Made by a program: the position numbers and the translations under genes
The notes under the pieces: model-generated
What the model saw: only the letters and a program-made list of their open reading frames with translations
Told to the model about the DNA's origin: nothing
Databases searched by the model: none
NCBI RefSeq assembly: GCF_029633865.1
Contig: NC_079216.1
Location: 63,828,006 to 63,892,005 of the forward strand
DNA length: 64,000 bases
Source: Lampris incognitus
Lineage: Eukaryota > Chordata > Actinopteri > Lampriformes > Lampridae
Direction of reading: 5' to 3'
Shown here: one piece after another, positions 48,529 through 60,089 of the stretch
Layout: each line of letters begins with the position of its first letter
Numbering within the stretch: the first letter of the stretch is position 1

Positions 48529-50936
48529 TGTTACATGCATACACACAGTGAAGCATCACCCAACACCAGTCAGACAACCCCGCTACACTAATTTCTGAGT
48601 GTTAGGCACATAGTTTCTATCACTGTGTTGTCGACCTCCCAGTTTCAAGACTCTTAAGATTGTCACCTGTCCAACTTCCCTACCTCGGACAGCAAGGGCC
48701 TTAGAAATGCCTCTAGAGTTAGTGAATGGTCAAGAGGAATTCTTCTCCCTGCTAAAGGTTGTGGGGTTAGCTCGAGTTGGTTTGTACCATTGCAGAGATG
48801 CATGCAGATTCAGAAATCCTCCCTTCCTGTGAAGAAGTCAGCATTTGGTGACCTGAGTGCTGAGGTTGCAGACACCTTGCAGCTGATAGGAGGTGTGGAA
48901 ATGTCCCAGGGTAGCATCAAGCGGGCCCATAGGACCTTAAAAAAGGTAAGGAACCGAGCAATAGATACTAATCACAGGTAAAAAGAACATGGGAAGGAAT
49001 AATCTTGCTCAGAAAACATAAACACTATATTTACCAATGGCACTGCACTATTCATCCACACCGACATCCTATTTACCATTGTCTCTGCCAAGCTATTTCA
49101 GGAGGAGGGGGGTCTTACTGAAAGGCCATGTGTCAGAGGGTGTGGCGCCTTCATAATGATATACTCTAGTGAGAGGGTGAGAAGCCTAGTCAAATATATA
49201 TATATAAACACAAAGAGTCCCAGCAATATTGAGATGAGCTATTTTCACCATCGTCCCTTAAGTCCCAGTGCCATCAAAGTAGCATGCTAAACTTGGAAGA
49301 GTGCAGTGTGCAAAGCCACCCTCCCCTGGTGTAAAATATCACACATAATGACATTGTGCTTTCTCAGTTTGGATGGAGACAGACAGATGGGTAGCACAAG
49401 TACGGAGGAAGACTTCTGCTAACTGCTGTCAGTGAAAGGGATTCTGACCCCGATTAAATTTGGGATGTCATAATGTCATCTTCGCAAAAGAGACATTCTA
49501 AGTTCTGCCAGGGCATACGCATGATGCACATGGACTTTGTTGAATAGGTTCAATTGATATTCCGCCTCGGTTCCACATTACTATGCTTAGCATCTTAAGG
49601 CTTCATTTGGCACTGATGCAAAAAAAAAAAGAAGGTTGCCCTCATGGTATATATATTACATAACCGGCGAGTCACCTACTCCTCTTGACATAATCTGTTC
49701 GGTTGTCCTGGGAGCCCAGTTCCCCCGGCCACCAAACACTCGAAAACAGCCCAGTTACGGGGGGACTTCTGCACACTAAAAATGACATGCATGTAAGCCG
49801 AGGAGCCCGGTTGCTATGTTGTTTTGTTGTTGTATCTAAGCGCAGAGGGAGTTTTCAGCGTCGGAGGGGTGCATCCCACCTCCCTCTCCTTCAGCTGCGT
49901 CGGCGTGCTAACTCTTCTGAAGAACCCCTGACACAAAACAGACTCACAAAGGCTCGTGCACTTTTAGCTCCAATCATGACTATGACAGAAATCTGGATGA
50001 AAGATGTTCCACGGAACGTTGGAGGCGAGCCAGGGGGGGGGGGGTTTGTCAAAGACAGAAAAAACAAATGACGGTGCCTGGCAACAGATTTGCTCTCGTC
50101 TGTAGGTTTTTGTTTTGAGATGGGGGTCTCTGAAAGGAGCCTAAGCTCGTACATACATGACACGCACAGTCCCAACGAGAAGGGAGAACAATGGCTCCCA
50201 CACGCTTGACAGTTTCCTCCTTTTCCTCTCGTGCCGGCGAAAAAGGGGGCTTCCATTACATCAACCTTCGCAGCAGTGAAAACACACTTGAGGCCAAATG
50301 GACGCGTTCCAGTTCTAGTTTGCCGGACTTCGCCTGGCCGCAAGGGAAACGTTGGGCTCCCTCTTCCCCCCGCTTTAAACTAAACCCTGTCGACGTCCTG
50401 TAATTCCCGGCGATGGGGGAAAACAATCGGCAGTCTTTTACATCACTCGGTGTATGCGAGCGTTTCCGCTGAGTTTTCCCCTTTTGCAGCCTTGCCAACA
50501 GGTGCCGAGGTCGTTTAGGAGTAGCGGCACGCTCTCCTGTATTGTTTAGAGCAAACTAGCCGTGGCGTGGGAAGTCACAATGGTCGTCTTTTTAACACAC
50601 TAGGTAAACAAACCCGGATTCCTGGGCTGTTCGTTTGCAGGCCCCGAAATACATCCGAACGAGTCCATCGTTAAACCTGCTCTCCAAGAGGTCAGCACAC
50701 AGGTGTTATCTGATACAGCAGTTATTTTGGGATGTTCAGAGTTCTCATGTGGCTAGGAAGTGTTTTCATACCCCCCCCCCTCTCCTCTGTAATATGGGGT
50801 TTTTATCTCTCCTTCTATAACGAACCCTCTGTTGCCGATTACGTTTTAGTGTCTGGAGATCCAGAATGTTATTCACGGTCCTCAGCACAAGAAGACGAGA
50901 GCTACGCAGAAAACTGTGGAGATGCTGGCCCGGTAA
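38887..50936 (+). CDS. TTC23: Tetratricopeptide repeat protein 23 (TTC23), 10 coding exons
   Basis: Exons: 38887-38903, 41407-41587, 42034-42157, 42435-42587, 42728-42878, 47453-47624, 47791-47896, 48341-48468, 48796-48945, 50850-50936. All phases join and give 422 aa (human about 447). Recognition rests on ordered similarity to vertebrate TTC23: [103 protein letters not shown], and a small last exon beginning [23 protein letters not shown] helices span roughly residues 67-410. There is no signal peptide or membrane segment. Known from the family: TTC23 localises to the EvC zone at the base of the cilium and affects Hedgehog signalling. Introns 4 and 6 use GC donors. Intron 1 holds a 2.1-kb minisatellite. 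The start ATG has an in-frame stop shortly upstream. The exon 4/5 junction is the least certain. Confidence 0.93.
39052..41184 (+). repeat. 28-bp minisatellite, about 76 copies, in TTC23 intron 1
   Basis: The unit reads ACTTACAGCGATACAATATA followed by ACAGTTAG. Left copies mostly carry GATACAATATAACAG. From about 40.3 kb onward GATATAATATAAGAG becomes dominant, and a few short units (for example near 40072 and 40184) lack one internal block. It fills about 85% of intron 1 (38904-41406). Copy-number polymorphism between individuals is likely. Confidence 0.97.
41347..41382. repeat. (GAT)n trinucleotide repeat before TTC23 exon 2
   Basis: About 11 GAT units end some 25 nt upstream of the exon 2 acceptor, so length changes fall close to the branch-point region. 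Confidence 0.95.
45195..45290. repeat. (CT)n microsatellite
   Basis: About 95 bp of nearly pure CT, with CCCT interruptions at its left end. Confidence 0.97.
46733..47050 (-). mobile_element. L2-like LINE 3' tail and dispersed repeat
   Basis: On the minus strand it ends with AAAGCGACTCGGAGTGTTAG, AAAAGCGCTATG and (ATTATT)n, the usual end of fish L2-related repeats. The sequence to its right (46800-47050) is probably the rest of the same element's untranslated region. No intact ORF. Confidence 0.6.
48480..48522. repeat. (CT)n microsatellite at TTC23 exon 8 donor
   Basis: About 42 bp of CT repeat begins about 12 nt after the exon 8 splice donor (GAG/GTCTCA at 48468-48469). Confidence 0.95.
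48946..50849. other. TTC23 intron 9
   Basis: No exon between 48945 and the last exon at 50850. Contains (AT)n at 49194-49206, poly(A) at 49620-49630, poly(G) at 50034-50044 and a poly(C) at 50770-50780. A CpG-richer patch at 50190-50400 is unexplained. Confidence 0.6.
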
Positions 50937-51326
50937 CTCTGAAGTGAACGTGCAGACATTTTCTGTTCTATCAGTTTGACATTTAACTTTACCGCACCAC
51001 TGAAGCGATACCTGTTGTGCCTTCATTTATTTCACCCAACAGCAAAATCTTTCACCCAATACTAAAGCTGTAGTCACACAAGTAGATATGTAGAAAAAGA
51101 GGCGGCCATGTGTTCACAGTACAGCGAGCCGTGTTTTCGGTGATGTCACGAGGTGTGTTTTTCCAGGACACCAGAGGTTGCTGAGAGACGGCAGAAGCAA
51201 GGCAGCAGGAACACAAAGCCCCCTTTGTGTGCAGTTCCGCGACCATGTGACAAAGAAGGCGGCAAGCATCGGCCCTGAATCTTAAAATGCCATCAGGATA
51301 CATTTGGGTTTCTTTCTTCATTCCAT
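50937..51326 (+). other. TTC23 3' flank
   Basis: Presumed 3' untranslated region and flank. I see no canonical AATAAA close to the stop. The first clear one is at about 51835, beyond a SINE, so the 3' end of the transcript is undefined. Confidence 0.4.
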
Positions 51327-51753
51327 TTTCTCCCCAATTGTATTTGGCCAATTACCCCCCCACTCCCCCGAGCCGCCCTGCTCACCGCTCCACCCCCCCT
51401 CTGCCGATCCGGGGAGGGCTGCAGACCACCACGTGCCTCCTCCCATACACGTGGCGTCGCCAGCCGCTTCTTTTCCCATGACAGCGAGGAGTTTCGCCAG
51501 GGGGACGTAGCACCCGGGAGGGTCACGCTATCCCCCCCCCCCAGTTCCCCCTGAACAGGCGCGCCAACCGACCAGAGGAGGCGCTAGTGCAGCGACCAGG
51601 ACACACACCCACATCCGGCTCCCCACCCGCAGACACGGCTAATTGTGTCTGTAGGGACGCCCGGCCAAGCCGGAGGTAACACGGGGATTCGAACCGGGGA
51701 TCCCTGTGTTGGTAGGCAGCAGAATAGACCGCCACGCCACCCGGACGCCCCTC
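51327..51753 (-). mobile_element. tRNA-derived SINE of a second family, minus strand
   Basis: Read on the minus strand it starts at the right end with GGGGCGTCCGGGTGGCGTGG, has a perfect B box GGTTCGAATCC (complement at 51685-51695), continues through GACACAATTAGCCGTGTCTG, GGTCGCTGCACTAGCGCCTC and GGAGGAGGCACGTGG, and ends in CCAATTGGGGAGAAAA-like sequence. The head and body differ from the three DANA-like copies, so this is a different fish SINE family. It is near full length and about 425 bp. Confidence 0.9.
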
Positions 51754-53800
51754 CTGGTTGGATTTCGTATAGCCAAAGTAGACACCTACAGAGTGGTTAG
51801 CTGCTGTAAGAGGGACGGTTTTAAATTTGACCCAATAAAATCTCTTCACAGTTTGGTTTTGTTGTTTTTTTTGGATTTAGTGTTTGTGTTCATCTGCTGG
51901 TTCAGCTGCACAGGCAGGCATCACACCTACGGCTCTCCAGTCACATCCATGAACGGCAGCTGATCCGGTATCGTGTTTTGTGCACTTTGTGAAATGAGTA
52001 AGCTATGAAGAAAGAGTCAAAGTCAGAAAACATTCAAACAGTAGTTGTTGTTTTTTTGGGTTTTTTTTTTTTATTGTTGTAAGGTATGAAGAAAAGTCCA
52101 AAACCAGAAACGGCCGGACATCTTTGAACCTGAAAGAAACGCCGGTTTCTTTGGCAGAAATTTTAACTGATGACGATTTGGCCGCCAGAAAGAAACACTC
52201 AAGATGCTGTAAATACCGTACCAAGCTGTAACAATTTCTCTGCACTACGAGTTAATGCTATGAAATGGCACAATAGCTAAACTTGTATATATAGAGAGAG
52301 AAAGATCAAATAGGCTTGCCATACTAAGCCAGAATCAATCAACAATTTCACCGATTTGACAACAGCAGTCCGTAAATCATTTTACATAAATTGCAGCTTG
52401 CTGAATACATTTTTTTTTGTTGCATCCCTTTTTGATTGCTGGGTAATTTCATAGATCTCTGAAGCGTATATATAACTAGTCAATTTGACAACACGGAGTT
52501 AACATACTTAATTGTGTTTTTGCGCTCGTCGCGTCTTAAAACATGACAGTTCCAATACATCATACCATGAGGACAGCGCTAAGTGCTTAGCAAGTGAGAG
52601 ATCTAAAACCCTTTCGATACGGCTCACTAAACACAGCGGGATATATAACTATGCTGCACCGCTTCGGCTTCTACAACTAGTACACAACACATTCTCAGTG
52701 CCACTAAGCAGATGATCCAAAAATAGACCGGGTAGTGAACCCATTCTCGTCTCGGGGCAAAGGTAAGTCCTGCAGGTCAGCGCTCGAGGCCAAAGACGTT
52801 CAAGTAAGCTTAACCGTGATGCAGTGAGAAACGATGAGACTCGTTTTCGTCCTCACACTAAAACAAGACGCCTCATAACTCATCAGTTTTATTCCCGCTC
52901 TCCTTCACAGTGATCAGTCTACATGCCATTCTACCACTCGCTCTTCAAATTGGCGGCGATTTTTGCTTTGGAAGTCGGGTTGGAAGATTAAATCATGCTC
53001 TCTAAAAGAAGTAAAGGACCAGAAAGACACAGGATGGGAGTTTTTATCCTTGCAGGTTTTTCAAATGGCCTTGTCCGGTTGTATAAAATGCAATTAGGAT
53101 CACTTTAAGATTAACAATAAAATTATTTGATCAAACAAAATTAGCTAATGGCAAATTAGTGGAGAGCAATGATAATCATCCGGTTATCCCAAATCGCATC
53201 AACTTGCATATTCCTCGATACACATTCAGTTCCCTCTCTAAGTACTCCCACGCACACTCCATTTCAGTGCTCGATAGTTGAAAGATTCCCTCAAAAGCAA
53301 AATCTAAGCTTTTTCCATTTCTACTGGAAGCGCATATTACGTTCTTGCCTACAACTGTGTTCTGTAACTATCAATAATTATGATTAAGTATAAATCACAG
53401 TGTATCTGGAGTGATACATGTAATATAGTATTTGGTAGCAGTGTCTCAAAAAAAAAATTTTTTTTCAAAAAAAAAAGAAATCTTAAAAGTTGTGTAGCAC
53501 AGGTTAGTACAAAAATATATGGGGAGTATATTATGGAAAACCCTCGTAAAGAGGAACTATGACTGTAAAAAGAGTCAGCTAATGCCTGTAAATTAAGCCT
53601 TTCAAATATAGTTGCAAAAAGCTGCTAAAACAAGAAGGCTTTCCTGTTGTAGTTCAAGCTAGTCTATAAAAACTCGAAGACATGGTCAACCTCAACATTG
53701 TGTTTTGTTCGTCTGTGTATTAACGCCGCAATGAATAGAATTTATGTAACATGACAATGTGTTCTCTTGCAGTTTAATAGCCCATTTTACTGTAAATGTC
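51754..53800. other. Convergent intergenic region between TTC23 and SYNM
   Basis: AT-rich sequence with T and A runs (52048-52071, 53449-53477). AATAAA-type motifs lie on the plus strand near 51835 and 53110. No coding exon recognised. Confidence 0.5.
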
Positions 53801-53806
53801 CTATAA

Positions 53807-53812
53807 TTTATT
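53807..53812 (-). terminator. SYNM: Polyadenylation signal candidate for SYNM
   Basis: TTTATT on the plus strand reads AATAAA on the minus strand, 126 nt downstream of the SYNM stop codon. It is the nearest canonical signal, so it is the likely, but unproven, 3' end signal. Confidence 0.5.
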
Positions 53813-53937
53813 ACAGTGTTTCACTGCAGCAATCAGAGCACTGTTAAGTAGTAAGTGACTGATGATAACATGGACGTGGGATTCAACAAGACAAGTATAA
53901 GCCTATAATCTGAAATTAATTTTGATCAGCCAATTTG

Positions 53938-56900
53938 TTAGTCATCATTAGGGTTTTCAAGGTAGACTGTTGCAACTCTTTTCTCATGAGAGATTTCCAG
54001 TGGAGCAGCCACAATTTGTGACTGCAGAACTTGATCTGAGCTAGGTTGAGCTTGGCTGTTATTTACACCCATCTGGAAGGTGAAGGACTTCTCCGATGGA
54101 CCCAGCCTGATGTACTTCTCAGCGATGTCAGTCATACTCTCTTCTTTGGTGGTGAAGCCTTCCGGTACTTCGCTGTTTGCATCTTCTGGTTCTCTGGAGA
54201 CTTTCAGGCTGTATCCACCTTCCGCTGCACCCTGGAGAGCTTTCTCTAGCTCTGGGTTATAAGACCGAAGAGCTGCCATGACATCCTCTTCAGACAGCTC
54301 ATCTCCCTCTGCCTCTAGCAACCCTGAATCTTCCAGAGTCTGAGAGACATTCAGCTCTGCCACAATGGTCATTGTTCCACTGCCGTTGGACTGCTGCACT
54401 TTTTTGACATCTACAGCCAAATTCTCTGGACTTTCACTACCGACCCTGCTGATAAAAGCCAGTTCCTCCTTCAACTGATCTGACACCGAGCCTTGAATCT
54501 TCTCTAGAGCTCCCTTTAATTGCTCTTTGGGATCCAAAGTGTCCTCTTTCAGGAACTCGAGGACTGACTCTTGCACAGTTGGGGAGACATGCACCTCCTC
54601 TTCAATGATACATTCTGGGAAACTATCTTTGACTAAAGATGGCTCATCACTTGACATGAAAGTGAATTCATCTCTTTCTTCGGTAATCAGTCGGTTAGAT
54701 GGAAGCCCTTCATCAGTATAATACTTCTCATCTGATAGGTCATCAACAATGCCGTAATGACCATATGAGGTTATACCACCTCCCTCTTCAGATTCTGAGA
54801 GATTATCATCCGGTGTGGAGACAAAATACTCTTGAGACTCTTGGTCATGGGAGAAGTATGGAGGTTCGCCCTCTTTAGAGACCTGTTGGAATTGTACAGA
54901 TCCACCCTTGTCGTTGCCTTTGTCTGCTCCAAAGGTTTTCAAGGCATCATCATCATTACTCCTCTGGTCTTTAGACTCATGGGGGATATTCTCCAACTCT
55001 TCAATCTGGAAATATGTGGAGGATGGCTGAAAGAAACTGGACATAGACTTTTGGTCAACCTCATACTCTTCATCACTGTGAGCCTCCACAGGTTCTTCAA
55101 TTATTTCCACGTGTACCGATTTATTTGCCAGGTCTTCTGTCCCCTGCAGGCCACTTAGAAGATTTTGGATCATACTTCCTGTTGGCGTACCCTTAATATC
55201 CTCAAGGGAAACCTTCTTCACCCCTCTGCTGAGAAGGTCATCAAAGGCAGAGTCCTCAGAAATATCCAGCTCCTCTTCCACCTTCGACTCCAACACGATC
55301 TGTGTCTTTGTGCTGCCATCCTCCTGCTCAGTTTTCTCCACATGGTAGGTGATCTTTGATTCTCCCGAAGGGATCGCTCTAACATCCAAACCTGCAGGCT
55401 TCATCACTTTGTCGATGATATTCTCCACAGACACAGAGTCCAATACCTTTTTCTCAGGTGGAACTTTCTTCGGTTCTGTTTCACTTTTACATTTGACGTC
55501 CTTCTCTTGTACACTCCTTTTATCTTCTTTTTCCTCTATCACCTTATTTTTACGGTCCTCGTCCGCATTATTGCTGAGGCTCATCATTGTTGGTGATACC
55601 ACTTTAACTGATTTGGCATCAGCTGTGGGTGATATAATGGGGCTTAATTTGACAACCGGCTGTGAGGCCCTTTCTGCTTTCTCACTTTTCACTTTCTTTT
55701 CTTCTCTGACTTTTTGCTGTGCACCTTTCGTCGTTGGACTATCCTGGTCTTCTTTCTCAGCAACGGACTTTTCAGCGGTGGTTGTAGTGCTGGCTGCAGC
55801 CCGGGCTTTACTAAATGAGACCATGTCCCTCCTGGATGCAGGACTTTGATGCTGACTTCTACCTGTCACTGTTATAGGGATGATCCTAGAGGGACTAATT
55901 GATCCAGAGTGTGGTACAGGGGATCTCCTCAGATTAGAAGTTTGCGCCATGTACCTGACATCCAGATGCTGTCTGGTTGAGGCAGAAGCTCTTGGAGTGT
56001 ATGGTTGAGAAGGCATCTTAATATCTAATCAAAGAATGAATCACAGATGTCAAAATGCCTTAACATATCCTGCTGAAATAAAGCTCTTCATAATTAATAT
56101 TAACAATTCACAATTTACGTGGTAAGGATTACTTAATTTTTGTGGTTAACCAAAGAGCAACATATTCTTGTATAACACCTGTGTGATCAATATCTAACAA
56201 CAATAAGTACTGTCAAATACCTATTATTCTTTCTCTCTGATGTTGACCGACCCTCCTGTGTGCCTCCTGCAGATCAATTCGCTCGCCTTCCAAGAGGGCC
56301 CTGAACAAGCAGGAAAAAAAGACGAAAGAATTACTTTATTGTAGGTTGTTAGGAAATCTCCCCGTTTCATATTTTCCTGTCTGCAAGTGAAACTAGCAAA
56401 ACCGAGATACCTCGCAAGATGATGCAGATCATTCAGCTCTGCCGTCTCAAACCTCAAACATAAACGCGACAGGCTTACATTACAATATCAAGATAAGGAG
56501 GCAGCCAAACAAGGTCATGGTCAGCAGAAAAACATGGTGGCAAATCAAATGACCCGATAACATTCAGGTAAACTAGCTCACCTTTCCTTGGCCATGGTTT
56601 AGTATAGAAAGCAGCATTAACAAGAGAAAGTCCTTCAACGAGGAGTAACCTCGTCAGGGTGTGCTGCAGCTACAATGCGCTGCTGCACTTCCCTTTGAAT
56701 CCCAATGTACCCGCAGTCTGGCGACACGGACATAAAAACACAAGCTACCGCTACGTCTGTGAGAAAACATCCCGCTCATTCCAAATATTCATAATAGACG
56801 CTAGTACCGTCCCTGAGGACCACGCCATATAGAGACAAGCCGAAGTAGATATCTGCCTGCAAAAATACTTAACGGACCAGCAATGCATGAACAAGGATAA

Positions 56901-59900
56901 AGAGGGACCAAAAACCTTCATGAAAAGAAAAGATTCACTTTCAAGCTTTTCAATAGACACCTAAGACGCACGCCGAATCGATCAACATGCAGATAAACAA
57001 AAATGGTGTCTTCCTTATCCCGTAACATGCTGAAAATAACCGTGTACATGCATCCGAGGGGTCTAGCTGGAAAAGAACGGATGGTGTTGTGATCACCGGG
57101 CGGTGATCATGACAGCACTAGAACGTGTCACCAAGACTCCGTTTCAGCTGGCGTGCTTTGTAACATGTGAAATTCCCAACGGACTTCCTGTGCCAGTTTC
57201 ACTTGCCTCGCAACAAGCAGTGGTTTGAGATGCCTGCTGAATGTTTGTGGGTGTATCTAAAAACCCATTAAAAAAGCCCGTAACGAGCTAGTACGGGCGG
57301 ACCTGCTCTCTGAAGGCAGAGCGTTCGGCCTGAGACACTTTATTACTTCGGCCTACATGGAAGTGAGCTCTTACCGTACATATGTCTTCGATGCTATCCA
57401 CTAACAGAGCAATGAGCCACTAAAGGGACTCTGAGGGCCCCGCCTTTGATAAAGATGTCTTTTAAAAGCAATAGCCTATGGAGACGCCATTGAAGTTGAG
57501 ATGTATTAGAAATATACCCATTCAATTTAGGCATATTTACTTTAAAGCCTCCGATTGAGATTATGATTGCATTTCTGAGCGAATTAATTATCTTAACCGT
57601 TACAACCACACGGAGAATTGTGACGAGGTATGGGCTCAGTACTGTTTCATTAATACGTCCAAATGGATTTCCCCAATAAACCTGACAATGCCCGTGTCCA
57701 TCACTCCCCTTTATACCGCAGGAACACTTAGAGAGGATCAAACCCCATGACCCGGGGCAATACCGCATTAAATTCTAAGGACTCTCGTGGGATGAAGAAC
57801 CTCCTTTTAAATGCCCGGCAATAAAGTGTGATTTTTTAAATACCTGCAAGTACTCCCCACTGTGCTCTTCTTCACAGTAATGTGAGTCTGTTTTTCTTTT
57901 TTCAGAGCAGACCATCTATGAGAAGAGATGGGCTTACCTGTAATATGCCACCTCCATGCCAAGATCCATCTTGACCCGGAGCAGCTGCTGACGCTCTTGC
58001 AGCTTTTCTGCAATACCGTCGGCCAGCATGTTCCTCTCATGGTCCAGCTGATCAATTATGGTCTGGGGAAAAAAAACCACAATTGAAACCAAGATAATCA
58101 TCATCATCATTACATTTATATAGCGCTTTTCTAGACAACCCAAACCGCTTAAGATATCTGAAGATATCTGATTGTGGCCTTACACGTGGTGAATTTCAGC
58201 TTCCCTAGCCTACAAAGGGTTTAACTTGGCAGGATTGTATTGTCCATCGTACACACTGAACTGTTTTTAAACACCCACGCCTGATTCTCTTCAACCTTTC
58301 ATTTAAAAGGAGGATGTTGGATCCTCTAAACACTTCCTGTCTGAATGTACAGCAGTCAGATCCCGTTAAGGATGGTCCCCTGAAAGGACGGCTGGATCCT
58401 AGAGGAGATATCAGGTTCATTTACTCAAGCGATTGTAAGAAATATTCAGCCACTGCGTCTCTGACAACACTAACGTGGCTATTTCTATGCAAGCGTGCAG
58501 TCCTCCACTTGTTGACTTGTTTGGGGCTTTGTCCTAATGGAGTAATAAGGATTTGTCAGCCAGACGGCTAATTGGTTTATGTGGCTGGTGCAGCCAGCAG
58601 TCATGCTGGGTTAGAGAGGTGAAGCGAAATCCTCCTAAGACTCAGACGAGATACTGCCTGCAATAGACGTGCAGCAGTTATGAGAGGCCATATCTACTGG
58701 TCACAAAGAGTCAGTGAGTTTGAAAATGTGTCCGACCAACAGGCCTTTTGAGTTCAAAAGCAGTGCTTCCACCGGCCTCTCATCCTTCAAAGCCGGTGCC
58801 AGATTAAGGACCCAGCACCGACAGTATTCTGAGGCATCTGAGTCGATGTTACAGATTAATTTGTTAGGTGCTGGCGGTTTCTGGCGGTTTCACATTTAAA
58901 AAATTGCACAAATTAGCCGAGCGCGAGAGCACAGGGGTGTGGCTTTTAACCGAGCAGCGTTCCGTCCTTCGCATGCATGCAGCATGTCAGGCTGCAGCAT
59001 CATCTCATCTCATGCATGTGATGAGATGAGATGATGATGCTGCAGCATCCCTGTGCTCGCTGCGTTTCACTGTGACAGTGGGTGTGGCACGGCCAAGAGG
59101 GAGCATCCCAAGGCCTTCTGGGACACGGGGGGGGGGTCGTTCTGCAAGATTTGGTCGTTTCAAAGTTTCACTCCCATCTCGGACGGTCAAAACGTGCAAC
59201 AAACTATAGTGGCAAACACTGCCGTCCCCCTCACACTACACTAGCAGCGACACAAGTCTCCCGGCGCCGTCGGGGGCGTCGCCCTCCTCACCTGGTACTC
59301 GTCGAAATCCGTACGGACTCGGTCTTGCATCTGCACTAGCTGACCCTCGAGGTGCACCTGCATGTGACTCTGCTTCTCCAGCTCGGCCCGCAACCCGTCG
59401 AACTCGCCGGCGTGCAGCGCCTTCTGCCTCTGCAGCTCCTCCAGCTGCGCTTGGTCGGCTCGGACGGACCGCTCCATGTCGTCCACCTTCCGCTGGTACG
59501 CGTCGAAGGTGTCCTGCCAGCCCTCGGACAAAGCGCGCGCGTACTCCTGAATCTCCTCCAGGGTGGCGGGCGGCGGGCCGCGGTACGTTTGCGCGACGGC
59601 GGGCACCAGCCTGGCGTCGACCTGACTCCGGAGCTGGGCGACCTCCCTCCGGTGGGCCTCCTCCAGGCTCCGGCACTCGCCCTCCAGCTGCAGCAGCCTC
59701 TGCTCGAGCGCGCAGTTCGTCTCGCAGGCCGCGCGGAACTCCTGCTCGCAGCCGTGCAGCTCGCCGCCCAGGTCCGTCCAGAGCCGAGCCTCCTCGCGGC
59801 GCAGGCGCTGGACCGCGTGCAGCTCGCGCTGCAGCTGCACGCTCTGCATCTCCGCACGGGACTTCTCGAGCGACAGTTGCCCCACCGTTCTCCTCAGCTC

Positions 59901-60089
59901 CCCCAGGTCAGCCCTGTACCGGCCTTGCCGCTCCGAGGTCGGCGCCTGTCGGAGTTGGCGGATCTGGGCGACGAGGCATCCGTTTTCGTGCTCCAGCTGC
60001 TTGGTCCTGGACAAGTAGTGGCCCAGTCTGCTGTTGAGCTCCTGCAGCTGATGCTGGTCGCTCTCGAAACTTCTCCTGAACTGCAGCAT
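53938..60089 (-). CDS. SYNM: Synemin, type IV-like intermediate filament protein, 4 coding exons
   Basis: Minus-strand exons: 60089-59292, 58062-57938, 56300-56221, 56024-53938. Phases 0, 2 and 1 join to exactly 1029 codons plus stop. The head is about 10 residues, very short as in synemin. The rod starts at the helix-initiation motif LQELNSRLGHYLSRTKQLE (residues 15-33) and ends with the termination motif AYYRALLEGER (305-315). The long acidic tail has synemin landmarks: DISEDSAFDDLLSRGVKK near 590, VHVEIIEEPVE, SVDVKKVQ near 875, LGPSEKSFTFQMG near 978 and C-terminal VATVYLENPNDD. Mammalian isoforms are 1250-1565 residues, so this tail is short. Known role: linking desmin/vimentin filaments to costameres and anchoring PKA in muscle and glia. 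Exon 1 is extremely GC-rich while the tail exon is not. The in-frame TTG upstream was rejected as start in favour of the ATG at 60089. Confidence 0.95.
56301..57937. other. SYNM intron 2
   Basis: AT-rich intron without recognisable large repeats. Splice sites read CAG/GTAAGC at 57938 and TTCAG/G at 56300. Nothing else found. Confidence 0.7.
58063..59291. other. SYNM intron 1
   Basis: Carries an L2-like tail on the minus strand at 58095-58145 (AAAAGCGCTATATAAATG, then ATGATGATGATG) and an imperfect palindrome at 58991-59046. Poly(G) at 59127-59135. No coding. Confidence 0.7.
58095..58145 (-). repeat. L2-like tail fragment
   Basis: Reads on the minus strand as GGTTTGGGTTGTCTAGAAAA, GCGCTATATAAATG, then (ATG)n. 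This is the same kind of LINE end seen at 46.7 kb. It lies about 35 nt upstream of the SYNM exon 2 acceptor. Confidence 0.6.
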
